Below the pieces are notes generated by a model. It made no database searches, was not told the DNA's origin, and saw only the letters and a program-made list of their open reading frames with translations. Shown in pieces: positions 23,214 through 35,362 of a stretch of 64,000 nt of DNA. This stretch comes from Oryzias latipes (taxonomy: Eukaryota; Chordata; Actinopteri; Beloniformes; Adrianichthyidae). The translations under genes were made by a program, and so were the position numbers. The stretch is from NCBI RefSeq assembly GCF_002234675.1, contig NC_019881.2, positions 13,501,825 to 13,565,824 on the forward strand, in the 5' to 3' direction. Position 1 is the first letter of the stretch. Every line of letters starts with the position of its first letter.

Positions 23214-24682
23214 TTTTTACACTGTCAGGTCCCTCCATTTTTTCGAAAACTTTCTTTTTTGTTTCTAGACTTGATCAATGACAAATTTTGATTAGCTTTA
23301 TTTTAAATTTAAGATTAAGTTGAGTTGGGAGTCCAAACAAGCTTGACAATTGTTGGAGCATTACTCATAAGATCCTTTTAGAGCTGACATTTGAAATCAA
23401 ATCATCAATTAACAGGGCTCAACCCAATTAGTATCAGAGAACAAATGTTAATTCAGATTACGAGTATTAATTGTGTTGGATTATTTGTTAGCCCCACGAG
23501 GTTATTGTGAACTGCACTTGGCTTCGGATGAATTCCCTTTTTAAATGAGCTTCAATCCAGAAGTCAAGAATTGCAAATAATGAGATCTAAGAGCAAGAAA
23601 ACAAATAAAGAGGATTTAAAGTGATTTAATGTATGCTTAGTTAAAGAAAAGGCAGCTTTCCTCTGAAAGGAAAACTTGAGTTAAATTAAATAGTTTATTC
23701 AATACATCAGAAGAGGAGGGCCAGTATGTGAGCACAGCATGGTAAAATCACAAACAAATGTGTTACAAAAGAGAGGAGCGGTGGACAGCAGAGATGGGGA
23801 GAGGAGAGGTGGGATGAAGGTAAGCCAGGATGGGAAGTCAGGTCTGAGGAAGTACTGAATTCCTAATGAACAGATCTCTTTTAACAAAAAACTGAACTGC
23901 CTCCAGAAACGGTGCAAAGCCTTTGTAGATTTGCCTCTTCATCTTCTCCTCAGCCTCGCCCTTTTTTTACCCTCCTACCTCTACAGGGGGGCACAGATTC
24001 AGACTTTTTGATGCGCACCAGGAGCCCTCCTCTGTCGGGAATATCTGAACATCAAAAGTGTATTAAATGAAAACAAACAGTCTACAAGCTGATAAAAAAT
24101 TAAAAAGACAAGCCCACATAAGCAGACGTACACACTGACCTTCTTAAGTTGATCCTGCGAGTGTGGTGGGGGGAGACGGGACAACACTTCATTCAATAAC
24201 GGCTAAACTGAAGGAAATGGCTTCTAAAATTACATTTTGGGAGGTTCTTGTTTTGAAGTACATGGCTGCAGATTGACTCCCAGTCATTTCCTGTGTGACC
24301 CGGTCAGGCAGCACATCAATCAGATCCGGCGCCGCTCTGCGTGTAATGAGCGGAGCGGCACATATCTGATGAGACAAGGTTTCTGAATGCAATTTTAGTG
24401 ATGCAGTGAAGCACTTGACGTGTCTATTTTGTACAAGGCTGAGTCCCTGTGCAACTTAACGCATCCCAGGGTTTGACAGAACTCCTATTTGAGAGCAAGC
24501 TGTGTCAATTATTGATGTTTGATCAGTGCATTGTTGGAAATATTAGCCATCTTTACTACTGCATAACCCAATATCTTTTCAGTTCTGTCAACTCGTTAAA
24601 TAAAAATCATGTTTGACTTGTTTTTGTGGAAATAAACACAATTCTGGTGGAGAGGCCCACCCATGCCAAGGCGGTATCACAC

Positions 24683-24698
24683 TGCTGCCATCTAGCGG
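24683..24698 (-). promoter_or_regulatory. CTCF-like motif (reverse)
   Basis: On the minus strand it reads CCGCTAGATGGCAGCA, a close match to the CTCF core including the GGCAGC tail. Confidence 0.45.
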
Positions 24699-25480
24699 AC
24701 ATTGTGTCATTTATTTTTACACTTTTGGTCTCGACATTGACATTTGTCCTAATAATATGCATAAAAAGGTGATTTTATTGTGTTGTTTTTCTAAAAAGTT
24801 AACTATAAATATTAAACAGTAAATATATATAGCAGGATGTGATCAAAAAAAGGGAACAATTTTAATTTAGTTTGAAAAGACAAATGCATCATAGAGAATT
24901 TTTGTTTTGGGGGGGGGAATTTAAAAACAAAATGTAATTTTTTCTAGTAGACTTTTTATAAACCTTTTTATCTCAAAACTTACCAGCTTCAATTAAAAAG
25001 ATTTTAAAAATGGCAAACATAATCACAGAGATGTCTGAGACTATTCAATTCCAACACATTCATGAGAATCATTTTAGTTTTATGAAACCAACAGATCAAA
25101 ATCAGTCTGCTCACTACATCCCAGGGGTTTGTTTCAGTAGCTTTGGCCCAGATAAGTCCAAATGGATCATGGCAAAGATCCGATCAACATGAATGTGACA
25201 ACAGCTAAGGGGGAACTGTATTCAACCTTTTTTTATGCTCTTTGACATCTGTTCAGCATCAGGACCCTCAAAATCCTGCAAAGTAGTTTTTTTTTTTTGC
25301 TCTGTTGGATTTTGTTTTTCTTTTTTTCTTTTTTATAATTTGGGGTTATTAAAGATGACTAATTTCCATTTAAAAAGTGACAAAAGCTGAAGCGATCATT
25401 CCTATAATTACATCAATGTTACTTTCTTTTGTTTCAATGTACTTCTTTTTTTTAAAAACATGTCATGGTGATGGACTGTG

Positions 25481-25863
25481 TGTCATGGTTTGGGTGTCTT
25501 TGCCTTATTTTTGCTTCCTTTTGTTTCTGTCATTATTGAGTTCTGTTTCCTGTCTTATTTTGGATGGTTTCCTGTTTTATCATGCTTTTGAGTTTTTACT
25601 TCCCTGGTCCCAATCTCTCCTGATCATGTTCACCTGTGTCTTGTCAGTCCTGTTTTGTATTTAAGTCTTGCCTCTGCCTTCCTCTTGTGCTGGTCCATAA
25701 CCGCTCCTCCTTCCCTGACTGTCTTCTGCCCTGTTTTCATGTTTAGTCCACAGTATGTTTAGTTTTGTTTCCCTGCTCTGCAGCGCTGTTTGTTATTATA
25801 ACAAAACCCTTGCCCTGGAACCGTGTGCCTCCCGTCCCTGCATTTTGGCTCCTTCATGGTCAC
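25481..25863. repeat. LTR-like or retroposon-like teleost repeat
   Basis: Starts TGTCATGGTTTGGG and runs through a C/T-rich, CCTGTTTT-rich body with TATTTAAG to CCCTGCATTTTGGCTCCTTCATGG. This layout is common in fish repeats that read TGTCATGG..CCTGCATTTTGG. Neither an internal retroelement nor a target duplication was confirmed. Confidence 0.4.
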
Positions 25864-26838
25864 ATTCATTTTCATTCCACATATTTCTTCATAATAATCA
25901 AATCAACTGCAGCACAACGCAAACAAAGTTTTGCTAAACTTTTCCTCTTTCCACATGCTGCCATAAAAAAACAGAATAAATCTCTTCTGTTTTTTTTATA
26001 CTGCATATTTCATGAATGCAGTGCTTTGTATATAGGATGATGAAAGGCCCAGTAAAATGTCTAAACCAGAACAAAACATCCTTTTTCCTCTTATTCTCTT
26101 AGGTTTTTGTTTTCTTTTTTTCACTTTCTCAAACTGGCACTTCAAAGCGGGAGAACTTCAAATCAAGCATGTCATGCATAGAAAGCCAGCATTCTTACAC
26201 TTAAAATAAACTAAATAATTTATAGCACTGCACATACAAAGAGAAATACCGGTGCTGTTTCATCCCTAAGTCTATCATGTTGTCTCAAATTATGTGGAGC
26301 CGAGTGACTGTTCAGTTTCATCTACCAGCATGCCGCACCAGAGGAATGCATGTATTTGGATAGAGCTGAAAGAATCAGATGAATGTAAATAAAATATGCT
26401 GCAGTTTATGGGTGAAAATATCTTTTTATTTGTTACAAAAGCTTTTTTTTAAATCACCCACTTTCCTAATTTTCTCATATTTGAAGAAAAATAATTCATT
26501 TGAGTTTTGAAGTCAAAACAACAATGTCATTATGTCTGTCAAATTCTCCCCATTTGGCATATTGTACAAAAATGCACGAAGATTTAAAAAAAAAGACAAC
26601 AAACAATTTGACAAGCTGTTGGTAATACAAAAAAAACTAAAAAAAAACTAAAGGTAAGCTCACAGTCAGAAGTTTCGTTGGTCTGTTTCTGATGGGGAAC
26701 CTTCTAGGAACCACATGTCTTGTGTAAGCTTCCTTACAATGACTCCACGACTTTTGTGGCATGAGTCACAAAAAAAAAGAACTCAAAATCACAATGACCT
26801 CGTCAAAAGATTAAAAACTTGTTTTTCTGTGCAAACAT
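25864..26838. other. Intergenic, nothing recognised
   Basis: AT-rich with poly-A and poly-T runs. No gene was recognised. Confidence 0.4.
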
Positions 26839-27179
26839 TTAACCCCTCTATGCCATATGTGGCTAATTTGCACCCCTGTCATCCTCAGAATGCATTTCCA
26901 TCCATTGTCAGACCGCGCTGAATCCCTTTTGGGGTCACGGGGTTGCTGGAGCCTATCCCAGCTACTGCTGTTTCAAGGCAGAGTACACCATACACAGGTC
27001 GCCAGTCTGATGCAGGACCACACACTCACACGCACACTTACATGCACACCTAGGGGAAATTTATTTCCAATTTTATAAAAAGAAATCCTTCAGTGTTTTC
27101 CCTGTTCAAGCTGATGCTACAATAAGTCTTGGATTAAAAGGCATGTTGTTAGCTGCGACATATGGCATGAAGGGGTTAA
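26839..27179. mobile_element. TTAA-flanked short inverted-repeat element (piggyBac-like)
   Basis: The left end TTAACCCCTCTATGCCATATG is mirrored by CATATGGCATGAAGGGGTTAA on the right, and both ends sit on TTAA. TTAA duplication with CCC-starting ends is the signature of piggyBac-type elements. It has no coding capacity. A retroposon-like tail (26893-27062) lies inside it. Confidence 0.7.
26893..27062. repeat. Retroposon-like tail repeat nested in a piggyBac-like element
   Basis: Same family as 3594-3880: TTCCATCCATTG, TTTTGGGGTCACGGGGTTGCTGGAGCC and ACAGGTCGCCAGTCTGATGCAGG, then a CACACTCACACGC run. Confidence 0.6.
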
Positions 27180-27438
27180 CGTCAGGCCTCTCAAGCAAAT
27201 TGTAAACCAAATGTAAGTGCAGGAGAGTGAGAAAATAACAAGAAAGAACAATCATGTTAGCATACCATTCAAGGTCTATCAGAGTTCACTGTCCAGTGTA
27301 CCTAGAGATTCAAAAAGGGATTTTGAGACTCTAGAAACAAGCTGGGACTTTCCTTGGACCCAAAAAAAAATCAAGATCACCTCAGATTATTTTGAAGTGC
27401 ACCTACAAAAGCATACGACACTGGCCAGGCCCGGGCAA

Positions 27439-27459
27439 ACACACACACACACACACACA
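27439..27459. repeat. (CA)n microsatellite
   Basis: About ten CA units. Confidence 0.9.
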
Positions 27460-27949
27460 ACATGCACATGCAGACACAAAGAAACTGCAGACACATATTT
27501 GAACTTGCAGCAGTCTCACTAGTCCAAAGATTCTTTCATTTGGTAGATTTTGCAAACTCAGCTCACAGACTCACATCCTCAAATTCAGAGCTTCAGCTAA
27601 AACAAACAGCTGAGAAGGAAATGTGGTCCTTTAAATTTAGCCACTAACACAACTGCTCCCATCTATGGTCATTCACTTGGAATAGTTGCACCAAACATGG
27701 CTGTAGTTTTAGCACATAGTTAAGAATTACTGTTTCCTGAAGCTAAAATGAGTTTGATCTACAAGGCACCAACTTCTGTTAAAAAAAATACAAAATGTAA
27801 TGTTATAACTGCAGCTTCCTGTCTGCGGCTTCTGTTTGCACTAACTGAGCCACAATGTTTTCACAGGACATTGTTTTACTCAGCAGATTGTTAGAGTCTC
27901 TCACTTTTGGCAGAGCTCTCTATGAGTCACCACAGCGAGTCGTCCGTTT
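27460..27949. other. Intergenic, nothing recognised
   Basis: No gene or repeat family was identified. Confidence 0.4.
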
Positions 27950-28900
27950 CCATCAAACATCATCATCTGAATCTTCCATATTCACAACATCCATCCTCAT
28001 CGTCTCCTCCACTGGATCTATAAAATGTATCTCCCGTCTCTTTCTCACAGACTCTAATGCCTTAGTCACATGCCCCTGTATGGATGGTTGACCAGCTGTG
28101 GGTCTCTGGGTGCTTTGACGAGGCAGGTCTGGCCTCATCTTAAAGGGAAGCACAAGTCCTGCATTTTCCTTGTGGATTATGCGGCCCCATTGAGGGACGT
28201 CATGAAAAATGGAATGCAAGATTGTTGTGAAGTAAGATTATGTTGACGTATTTGTAAGGATAATGTAAGTTACACACAAAAATGATGCACGGGTGATGCT
28301 GTCCTACAGTACCCTAATGCTATATTTCGTTAGTAAGGTGCGCGTTCTTGACCCTTACTGACCGTGCAGGGACCAGTGTGCACATGATATGCAAGCTTCT
28401 GTGGAATGTCAACACAAACTACACTGATTGTCTAATTTCCTCATTTTGAACAGTCAAGCTTTGCACAAGGGCCATGCAAGGAGCCCGCACTTATCACTTG
28501 AAACAGCGTTAAAGGGCCACCTGCAAGTCCCGTATACAGGTTTGCCCATTTTGGTAACCTCACTGTTTCTCTCATTTACACACAGATACTCTGAATTGGT
28601 AACCTTCGTTCCTCTTCTTTCTAGAGCAAAACGTCACCTCTCTAGATGTTTCTTCTCCTGCTCCCTACTCTCACTACAGATCACAATGTCATCTGCAAAC
28701 ATGATGATCCACAGAGATTTTTGTCTTACCTCATCTGTCAGCCTGTCCATCACCACATCAGACAAGAAGGGGATTAAAGCTGATCCTTGTTGCAGTCCCA
28801 CCCCCACCTCAAACTCCTACTGTAGATCTCACCACCATCTTTCAGTTCTCATACAAGTCCTGATCAACTCAACTACAAACTCTTGCTCCTCTTTCTGAGA
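27950..28900 (-). mobile_element. LINE remnant with reverse-transcriptase motifs (RTE-like)
   Basis: The minus strand at 28900-28560 reads, with interruptions, GLQQGSALIPF, VVMDRLTDEVR, then the catalytic-loop text FADDIVICSESREQ and ..RFALERR. This is the fingers/palm of a fish LINE reverse transcriptase, with the FADD variant of YADD. The open minus frame 28219-27953 (..RREIHFIDPVEETMRMDVVN..) lies downstream in the same direction and is probably its decayed C-terminal part. In-frame stops make it inactive. Confidence 0.65.
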
Positions 28901-29429
28901 TCATATTACGAACACATGACAGATCTTTCAGTGAAAGCCTATCAAAGGACAAACATTTTCAGCATGTGCACACAGATGTTATCAACTTCCTCTTTACCTT
29001 AGGTTCATCTGGCATGTGTGGATTTGTGCTGCCACTAGCTCCTTTGAAACATTGATTTTAAAATGGTTATTATTATTTGTTGTTATTTTGTCTACATAAA
29101 ACATAAACAGAATTTATATTGGAAATTAGTTATAACTGGCTTCTTTTTTCTTATATTAAAATTAATGATTCAAAAAAAATCTAGAAATAAGAAAATAAGT
29201 AACAAAGCAATGGTGAATCATGTAAAAAAAATAAAAAGAAAACAATGAGTGTTTACTTAAAAATGTCCTATATTTCTCAAAAATCTTCCTCTTTTAGGAA
29301 GCTTTTAGGAATTCTACTCTTCTCTAGTTGATGGCCGTCTTCCTCCGTGTTGCTTTAACAAATGAGTTTAGTTGGTCCTACATTATAGTGCTGTAATCTG
29401 CTGTAATTATCAATAATGACATGTGATTA
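28901..29429. other. Upstream region of tmem229a
   Basis: AT-rich, with no repeat recognised. Composition turns GC-rich with CpG at about 29430, where the first exon of tmem229a probably begins. Confidence 0.4.
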
Positions 29430-29897
29430 CAGGGGCGTCACGACGTCACTGGGGACGGCGTGAGCTCACTGCGTCTGCGCAAGACGACCCGGCTCTGGCA
29501 GCGGAAAGGATGCTACCTTCACTATAATCGTAAAAGTGAGTACCAACTCTGTTTCTGTTATGAATGGAGGCGTGGCCTTGCATTCCTAGTTCTAACATTT
29601 ACATTTTTACAAGATATGGTCATAAAACGTGGTGACGTTACATTTTTATATATAGTTGTTTATCGTAAATGTTTTTCGCTTAGTACATTACCTTGTAAAA
29701 CTGACGTTTTCTTGTTTTACAGAGTTGGTTTTGAGTTTTTTACTGCGAAGTTAATAAAGTCAGTAATTCTGAGCAGCAGTGAACGCCACAGCCGCTACCG
29801 GGAGTAACAGTGAAGTAGCTCTCCTCTACAGTCAGAAGGGCACAACAACAAAACATGTGAAGGAGGAAGACGGACTAATCTGTCTACAGACTGACAG
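29430..29897 (+). promoter_or_regulatory. tmem229a promoter and 5' untranslated exons
   Basis: GC-rich, CpG-containing DNA (GGCGTCACGACGTCACTGGGGACGGCG) leads to a donor AAAA|GTGAGT at 29536. An acceptor TTTTACAG lies at 29721-29722. The 187-bp intron would join a non-coding exon ending at 29535 to the coding exon starting at 29723. The exon 1 boundary is estimated. Confidence 0.5.
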
Positions 29898-30920
29898 ATG
29901 ATGGCCAGCCGACGCGGGTCTCCAAGAGAACCCGCTCAACCAGAACCGTCCACAGAGAATCAGAGTGCGGGGGAGTCAGTGCGGGAGCTGCCGCGATGGA
30001 TGCGGCTGTACTTCTACGGGATGCACGGCGTGACTTTGGATGTCCTGCTGTCATCCTTGCATGGGGTTTTGAACCACCGGGACCCTAAGCTGGTGGGATT
30101 TTCCTCTCCGTATCTCTGCGTGATGCATTCACTGACCCACTTCGCTCTGGAGAAGATCTACTCTCAGAAGAGATGTTTCCAAGGTCGACCCGTGGCGTTT
30201 CATTTCGTCTTCTATCCGTCAGTCTACATCGGACTCCAGATCCTGATCGGGAACGTGAAGACCCTGACCGAACAGGTGCGGGTGGTTTCTGGGACGCAGC
30301 TGGTGCTGCACTACATCCTGGCTCTGTACTTCTCTCAGGTGTTTCACAGAGTGATGTCACAGCTCAAGTACCACCCTTCCTCTTTATGGACCACACTCAA
30401 GGAAGGTCACCGACCCCTCCAGACCCTGCCAGGGCCTGCGCGGTTCCTCTTCTTTGGGATGCACGGCTTCCTGGATGAGGTGATCTTCACCTCTCTGTTC
30501 AACTTGGTGGAGAAGTCCGACCGAAGCCTCTGCGGACACACGTCGCTGTGGTCCTTCTTCATGTATGGGAGCTGCAGCTTCTTGGTGGAGAAACTCTACC
30601 TTTATCTGCACTTTGGTCGAGGCTGGGGGACGCTGAGGCGGCTCCCCATCTATGTCTGCTTCATCTACACCTGGGAGTTCACCTGGGGCCTGATCTTGAG
30701 GCAGTTTGACGCCTGCTCCTGGGACTACTCCCACTACCCCCACAACTTCATGGGACTCATCACCCTCCTCTACCTCCCGGGGTGGATCTGCTTGAGCCTC
30801 TACCAGGACGTGCTCTCCAAGTTGTTGCTCAAAATAAAGTGGGTCAAAGTGGGTACCTGCTTAAATGTGGAGAACGGTGAACTTAACGGACAAGCAGAGT
30901 CAAAGAAAAAAAAAATCTAA
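29898..30920 (+). CDS. tmem229a: Transmembrane protein 229A
   Basis: Single coding exon, 340 residues. Multi-pass membrane protein of the TMEM229 family (CmpB-like fold); its molecular role is poorly known. It has a hydrophilic N-terminus to about residue 34, then several hydrophobic helices (about 36-57, 72-88, 100-120, 133-152, 182-203, 216-236, 249-268, 283-303) and a basic tail ending KKKKI. The sequence is an internal duplication: RLYFYGMHGVTLDVLLSSL (about 36-54) pairs with RFLFFGMHGFLDEVIFTSL (about 182-200), and HFALEKIY with FLVEKLY. This fits the single-unit length of TMEM229B (about 167 residues). Human TMEM229A is somewhat longer at the N-terminus. Two ATGs are adjacent (29898, 29901); the first was taken. 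The higher GC of the exon against its flanks and the linkage to wasl support the call. Confidence 0.93.
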   Translation: MMASRRGSPREPAQPEPSTENQSAGESVRELPRWMRLYFYGMHGVTLDVLLSSLHGVLNHRDPKLVGFSSPYLCVMHSLTHFALEKIYSQKRCFQGRPVAFHFVFYPSVYIGLQILIGNVKTLTEQVRVVSGTQLVLHYILALYFSQVFHRVMSQLKYHPSSLWTTLKEGHRPLQTLPGPARFLFFGMHGFLDEVIFTSLFNLVEKSDRSLCGHTSLWSFFMYGSCSFLVEKLYLYLHFGRGWGTLRRLPIYVCFIYTWEFTWGLILRQFDACSWDYSHYPHNFMGLITLLYLPGWICLSLYQDVLSKLLLKIKWVKVGTCLNVENGELNGQAESKKKKI

Positions 30921-30967
30921 AGGTTTTTTTCTTACATTTTGAACACCTTTTTGCTCAAATGTGGCTC

Positions 30968-31165
30968 AAAGTCCTACTCCGATCATCTTTTAATCTATTT
31001 TCAAAGCGTTCTCAATGGTCTTTTAATTATGATTATGCTGTTTTTAGCCAAAATCAAAAAAACTGTTGTTTTATAGGACATAGTTTCTGCAGAGCAGCAG
31101 GAGTTCATTAGAAATTTGTCTCTGACCTGTGGGCGGGACTTAAAAAAAGTACACAAATTTGAGTC
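30968..31165 (+). mobile_element. NIGAI-type element, 5' fragment downstream of tmem229a
   Basis: Starts CAAAGTCCTACTCCGATCATC and runs to CTGACCTGTGGGCGGGACT, then breaks off. It begins 48 bases after the tmem229a stop codon, so it probably lies in the 3' untranslated region. Confidence 0.7.
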
Positions 31166-33258
31166 TATGTTCTATCTATAAATTAAACAGTAAAATCTAG
31201 TTCCACATTTGAAGATATCTTACAGCAGCTCCCCTTTAGCCATGTTTTTATGGCTGTGTTTTTTTTTGTTTTGTTTTTTGCTGACAATTGCACATTTTAA
31301 ATTGCAGGAAGAAACAGCTGCCATTGAGTTTTGGGAGAGGAGATCCATCATAAACAAGACCAGCAAACAAAGGACAAATGAAATATGAGACTACGGATCT
31401 GTTTTTATTTCACATTAGTGCTGAGCAACTGTTGTTGTATCTACAGGTTAAAATCAGATAAGCTCAAAAACACATTTCTGAGACTTTTAGCCTGAATACA
31501 GATGACATGAAGGATTTTCTTTAATTTAAACCTTTAGCTATAAGCTTTAAAGCTAAAACTTAGTTTTTTTTTTGCACATATCCACTTAATTATATTACTC
31601 CTGAAAAAAGTTATATAAAATGTTAATTATTAAAGTTTTTAAGAAGGTAAAACATAAAAATATTTAAAAAACGTTGATTGTTTACCTGAGATGATTTTAA
31701 TTCTATTAATCCACTGCCATTTTGATCTTCTGATCTTCTGAGTGTTTTTTGCCGTCAACTTTTTATGCTTTTCCAACTTAAAACTTCCGGTTTTTGTAAA
31801 TTCCAGCTGCAAACTTGCCATCTTTTTGACACAATAGCAGGTTCAATTGCTGTTTTTATTAGATAGATTTGTGTACTTATATCAGCATGCTTTAACTGAC
31901 TCATCTGCATGATAAACCTGCACATTACTAGCACATCACCCTTGAAACTGCATGTAATTCTACCAAATATTTCTAAATTACGTCTTGAGAGTTCTTTTAT
32001 TTTTCCTTACGAATAAACACCACATTTTTCTGAAGATTCTTCTTCGTAGACGATTCAAACCGCAGAGTAACCGAAACGTCAATGTAGCAAAGACGAGACA
32101 GCATAAATGGATATTTGGAGCCAGGGGAGATTTTACTGTGAATATTTTATGAACCAAATATTACTTTGCTTGAGTGCCTTCATGTGCAAACAGAGACCCA
32201 ATCCTGCACAAACACTTGAACCCTGGGCTGAAATTCCATGTGTTGTGTACTTGTGACTTTTAAAAGACACATTTAAAATAATACAAATAATTTCAATAAA
32301 GGTGTTTCTTTATTGGTTTGACCTACACTGCATACTGTCAAAAAATGTCTTAAATCCGTCACATAGATTAGGACACTTAAAAATATTATGGAGCTTCTCG
32401 AATGTTTTGTTGTTAATGCTTGTTTGGGATTTGCCAGCAACGTTCTACATTTCCTCCTACTGCCACATGAATAACATGAATCTGACAAATACTTTATGGC
32501 CGAAAACTGTACTGAAATAATCCTGAACATTTGTGTTGTGCACTTTAGTTTTTATGATTTGAGAAAAAATGAGTTTTATTCAGTTTATGAAATGCATGGA
32601 AAGCAAAATAAATGCTAAATTAAATGTTCATTTTGAGATTGAAATAAAAAACATGTTAATTAAAAAAATGGCATCCTGCGAGTGTGTTGCTTTTTTTGTA
32701 ACATCGTGTATTCACCTGGAATTATTTTAATTTCTGAAACCTAAAGGAGCTATATCTTTGCTGTGCTTTTTTGTGTTATTGTGTATAGCTTGTGACAGTG
32801 GTTGAAGATTTCTTGAGTGGTAAATTCCCTTTTAATTACCTCTTCTTTCCTTTTTTTTTAAACCTTTAACACCAGAGTGTTAGCATCAGTGTTGACATTC
32901 TTTCAACAACAGTAACTTTTCAACTGTTTACACAATCAATGGATTCTGTAAAGGAGAAAAGCTGCCTTATGCTGATATGCAACACTGTACAGCAGTAAAG
33001 TGCTTACTCCATCTGCAAAAATGAAGTGATTCTGTCGTGGCTTTGCGCCGCAATGCAACCCGTTACGTTAGTAATGTGTTGCATATTGTTGTAAAACACA
33101 CATGAAAAGCTGCTTTTCTCCGAGATTTGCAGTGATCATGTGAACTGTCAAATGGGAACCGTCAAATGTTCATGATATGTCAAAGAGTGTTTGTTATTGA
33201 AAAGAAAAGAAACTGCGAAGGGGTATTTTGATGCGTTCATGCATTTCTTAGTATTCCT
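31166..33258. other. Downstream of tmem229a
   Basis: AT-rich. Possible poly(A) signals AATAAA occur near 32294, 32608 and 32642. No other gene was recognised. Confidence 0.4.
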
Positions 33259-33470
33259 TTAACCCTTGTACTATCCTATGGGGTCCAGATGACCCGATCC
33301 TTACATTACCGTGTTCTCCCTACCATGATATGGGTGGAGAAGATTTCATATAATCCATGGACACCAGTGAAGATCACATATCATTGAAGAAAAAAGGTTC
33401 AGCGCACTGTCTTGTGGGGTCTAAATGACCCCACTCCCAATGTTACAGTGCCTAGGACAGCAAAAGGGTT
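33259..33470. mobile_element. Short TTAA-associated inverted-repeat element
   Basis: Starts TTAACCCTTGTACTATCC and ends CCTAGGACAGCAAAAGGGTT, an imperfect inverted repeat. Internally GGGGTCCAGATGACCC and GGGGTCTAAATGACCCC form a second mirrored pair. The right TTAA has decayed to TTGC. Non-coding, of a type seen widely in fish. Confidence 0.55.
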
Positions 33471-33474
33471 GCAA

Positions 33475-33918
33475 ACCAGCGCTCTGAGCACCAGCCCCTC
33501 CCAATCCATGAAAACAAGCGGGTTCTTATGAGCTGACATGGACAAATGAAGAACAGCCCCTTCCAGGAAGAGACTGCTCTGCCAGCACCGCCCCCAGCAA
33601 AACACACACACACTTTCTCAGGGGAATTAGCAGTGACAGACAAAAACGATTGATTTTTATATTCACAATATGCACATCCATCTTTGCAAAGGTTTAGATG
33701 TTGTTTGTTTTTGTGGATGAAACCCAGACACGTTGCTGAGGCCGACTCTAGGTTGACTTCATGAAATGGGTGGTACCCACACGGAGCAAAAGGAAGTGCC
33801 TCAGAGATCAAGTCGTCTTACTTCCGGGTTGAAAAAGAGCTTGCAAAAATAACTCATATTTAATTTAAAAAATCGTTCTTTTGTGTGCCACTGTAATGCA
33901 TTGTATAGGCCCTTTAAT
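33475..33918. mobile_element. Short inverted-repeat element, type B, 5'-truncated
   Basis: Second copy of the element at 6172-6651, ending in GTATAGGCCCTTTAA. The left third is missing and the copy abuts the TTAA element directly. Confidence 0.65.
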
Positions 33919-34757
33919 TTTTTTTATTAACAGTAGAACATTGAAATCTCAACTCCTTAACTGTCTAACATGTTTGAACAGCCTAGTTTTTCAAACCTTC
34001 CCACCCATTCATGAGTTTGGTGACATATGTGGCAGAGATGACAGCGACTATGAAGCTAAGACGACTGGTTTGAAACATCCATCTATTTTCTAACCCTAGT
34101 CCTGACAGGGGTCAGCCACTACCCAAAACACAAATGCTGAGCTGCAGCGTCAACGTTTTATTCATTTATTTGTTAACATACAAATTTCATGCAAATTTCC
34201 ACAGGGAGCGGTACAGCTACAAACACACATCTATGAAACACTTTCATTAATACATAGTAGACTGTTTTTATTTGTTTATATATTTATTTATTTTTTCAAT
34301 CTCTATGTGCATCGATGTAACAGTCTACGTCAGGCATGGAAGTGCTTGCTTGGTGCTTTTAAACAAACCTATTTAAAAAAGTTGGAAAAGGGGAGCAAAA
34401 TCAATCATAACCAATAACTGTGAAAGAAATATTTTACAGATATGCCATTAATTGTTTTCACAGGCTAGACTATTCATTTCGGTGCATTTCCATTAAAATA
34501 GTTTGTTCCGAATTGGAGCTCATTTCCTCCAAGACCTTTAAACTCATGTGATCACTAGTGAAGACTCTGGTCCGTCTGAAAACGTAAACCTTGGCGTGAT
34601 TCCCCACAAAGTGAAATTCAGATGGACTATCCAGTTAGCCAAAGAAAAGGAAGAAAAACAAAATAGAAAAAAGGACATAAGAAATTTAAAGATTTGACAG
34701 AAGGCAAGTTTCATATGTGTGTTCAAACTTCCCTCTTTTATCACAAGAAAAGATAAA
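33919..34757. other. Intergenic, nothing recognised
   Basis: No gene or repeat family was identified. Confidence 0.4.
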
Positions 34758-35362
34758 AGACTCATGAAAATTGTGTTTTTTGGCGTTTTTAACATGTTCT
34801 TGTAGCATTTTCTTATACATACATACATACACATACGGTATATGGAAAGGTTTGCTCAAAATTCCATTTCTGAGTTATTATTTTTTCAAATCAATGTGAA
34901 TCAGGAGGAGACAGAAAAAAATGTCATTTGATAAAGAGCATAGAAAATAAGCAGGGTGGGCCACAAGCTCACTGCTCCCCTCCATTCGGATGCATCCACT
35001 CGTAGACGACCAGATCCATGTACGCCTTCATTTTCCTCATATGAGCTGACATCTGGCTTAAAACTGTAAGGCTAGATAGCTCCAGTATTGAAGGGTTGTG
35101 AAGTGCTGTAAGCTAGTGGGAGAGCATGGAAGCAGAGAGCTCACAGTCATGATTGACAGGAAGTGGAGTCAGGGTTGCCAACAGTCCCACACCCAACTTG
35201 GAGGCGAATTTTTTATAAACTCCTGTCGCTCTTCAGAAACTATGTGCTAAAAAGTTACAGGGTTTTTTTGTGTGGCTAAAAAATGGCATAATCCTAATCA
35301 AAAGACCATTGGGAACCCTTTCAAAATAGATCAAAATATGATCGGAGTGGTACTTAAAGATA
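34758..35362 (-). mobile_element. NIGAI-type element, near full length
   Basis: Reversed copy from ACTCATGAAAATTGTG..TTTTTAACATGTTCT to ATGATCGGAGTGGTACTTAAA. The DNA of the short frame is present (GGATGCATCCACTCGTAGACGACC, ATTTTCCTCATATGAGCTGACATCTGGC) but is broken by changes. Confidence 0.75.

Larger units (their letters stand above)
21081..25480. other. Gene-poor stretch upstream of tmem229a
   Basis: No exon or known repeat was recognised over about 4.4 kb. Two CTCF-like motifs (23.2 and 24.7 kb) are listed separately. The segment 23330-23560 is full of ATTA/TAATTG-type homeodomain cores with little low-complexity sequence and is my best guess for a conserved enhancer here. This is speculative. 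Confidence 0.4.
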
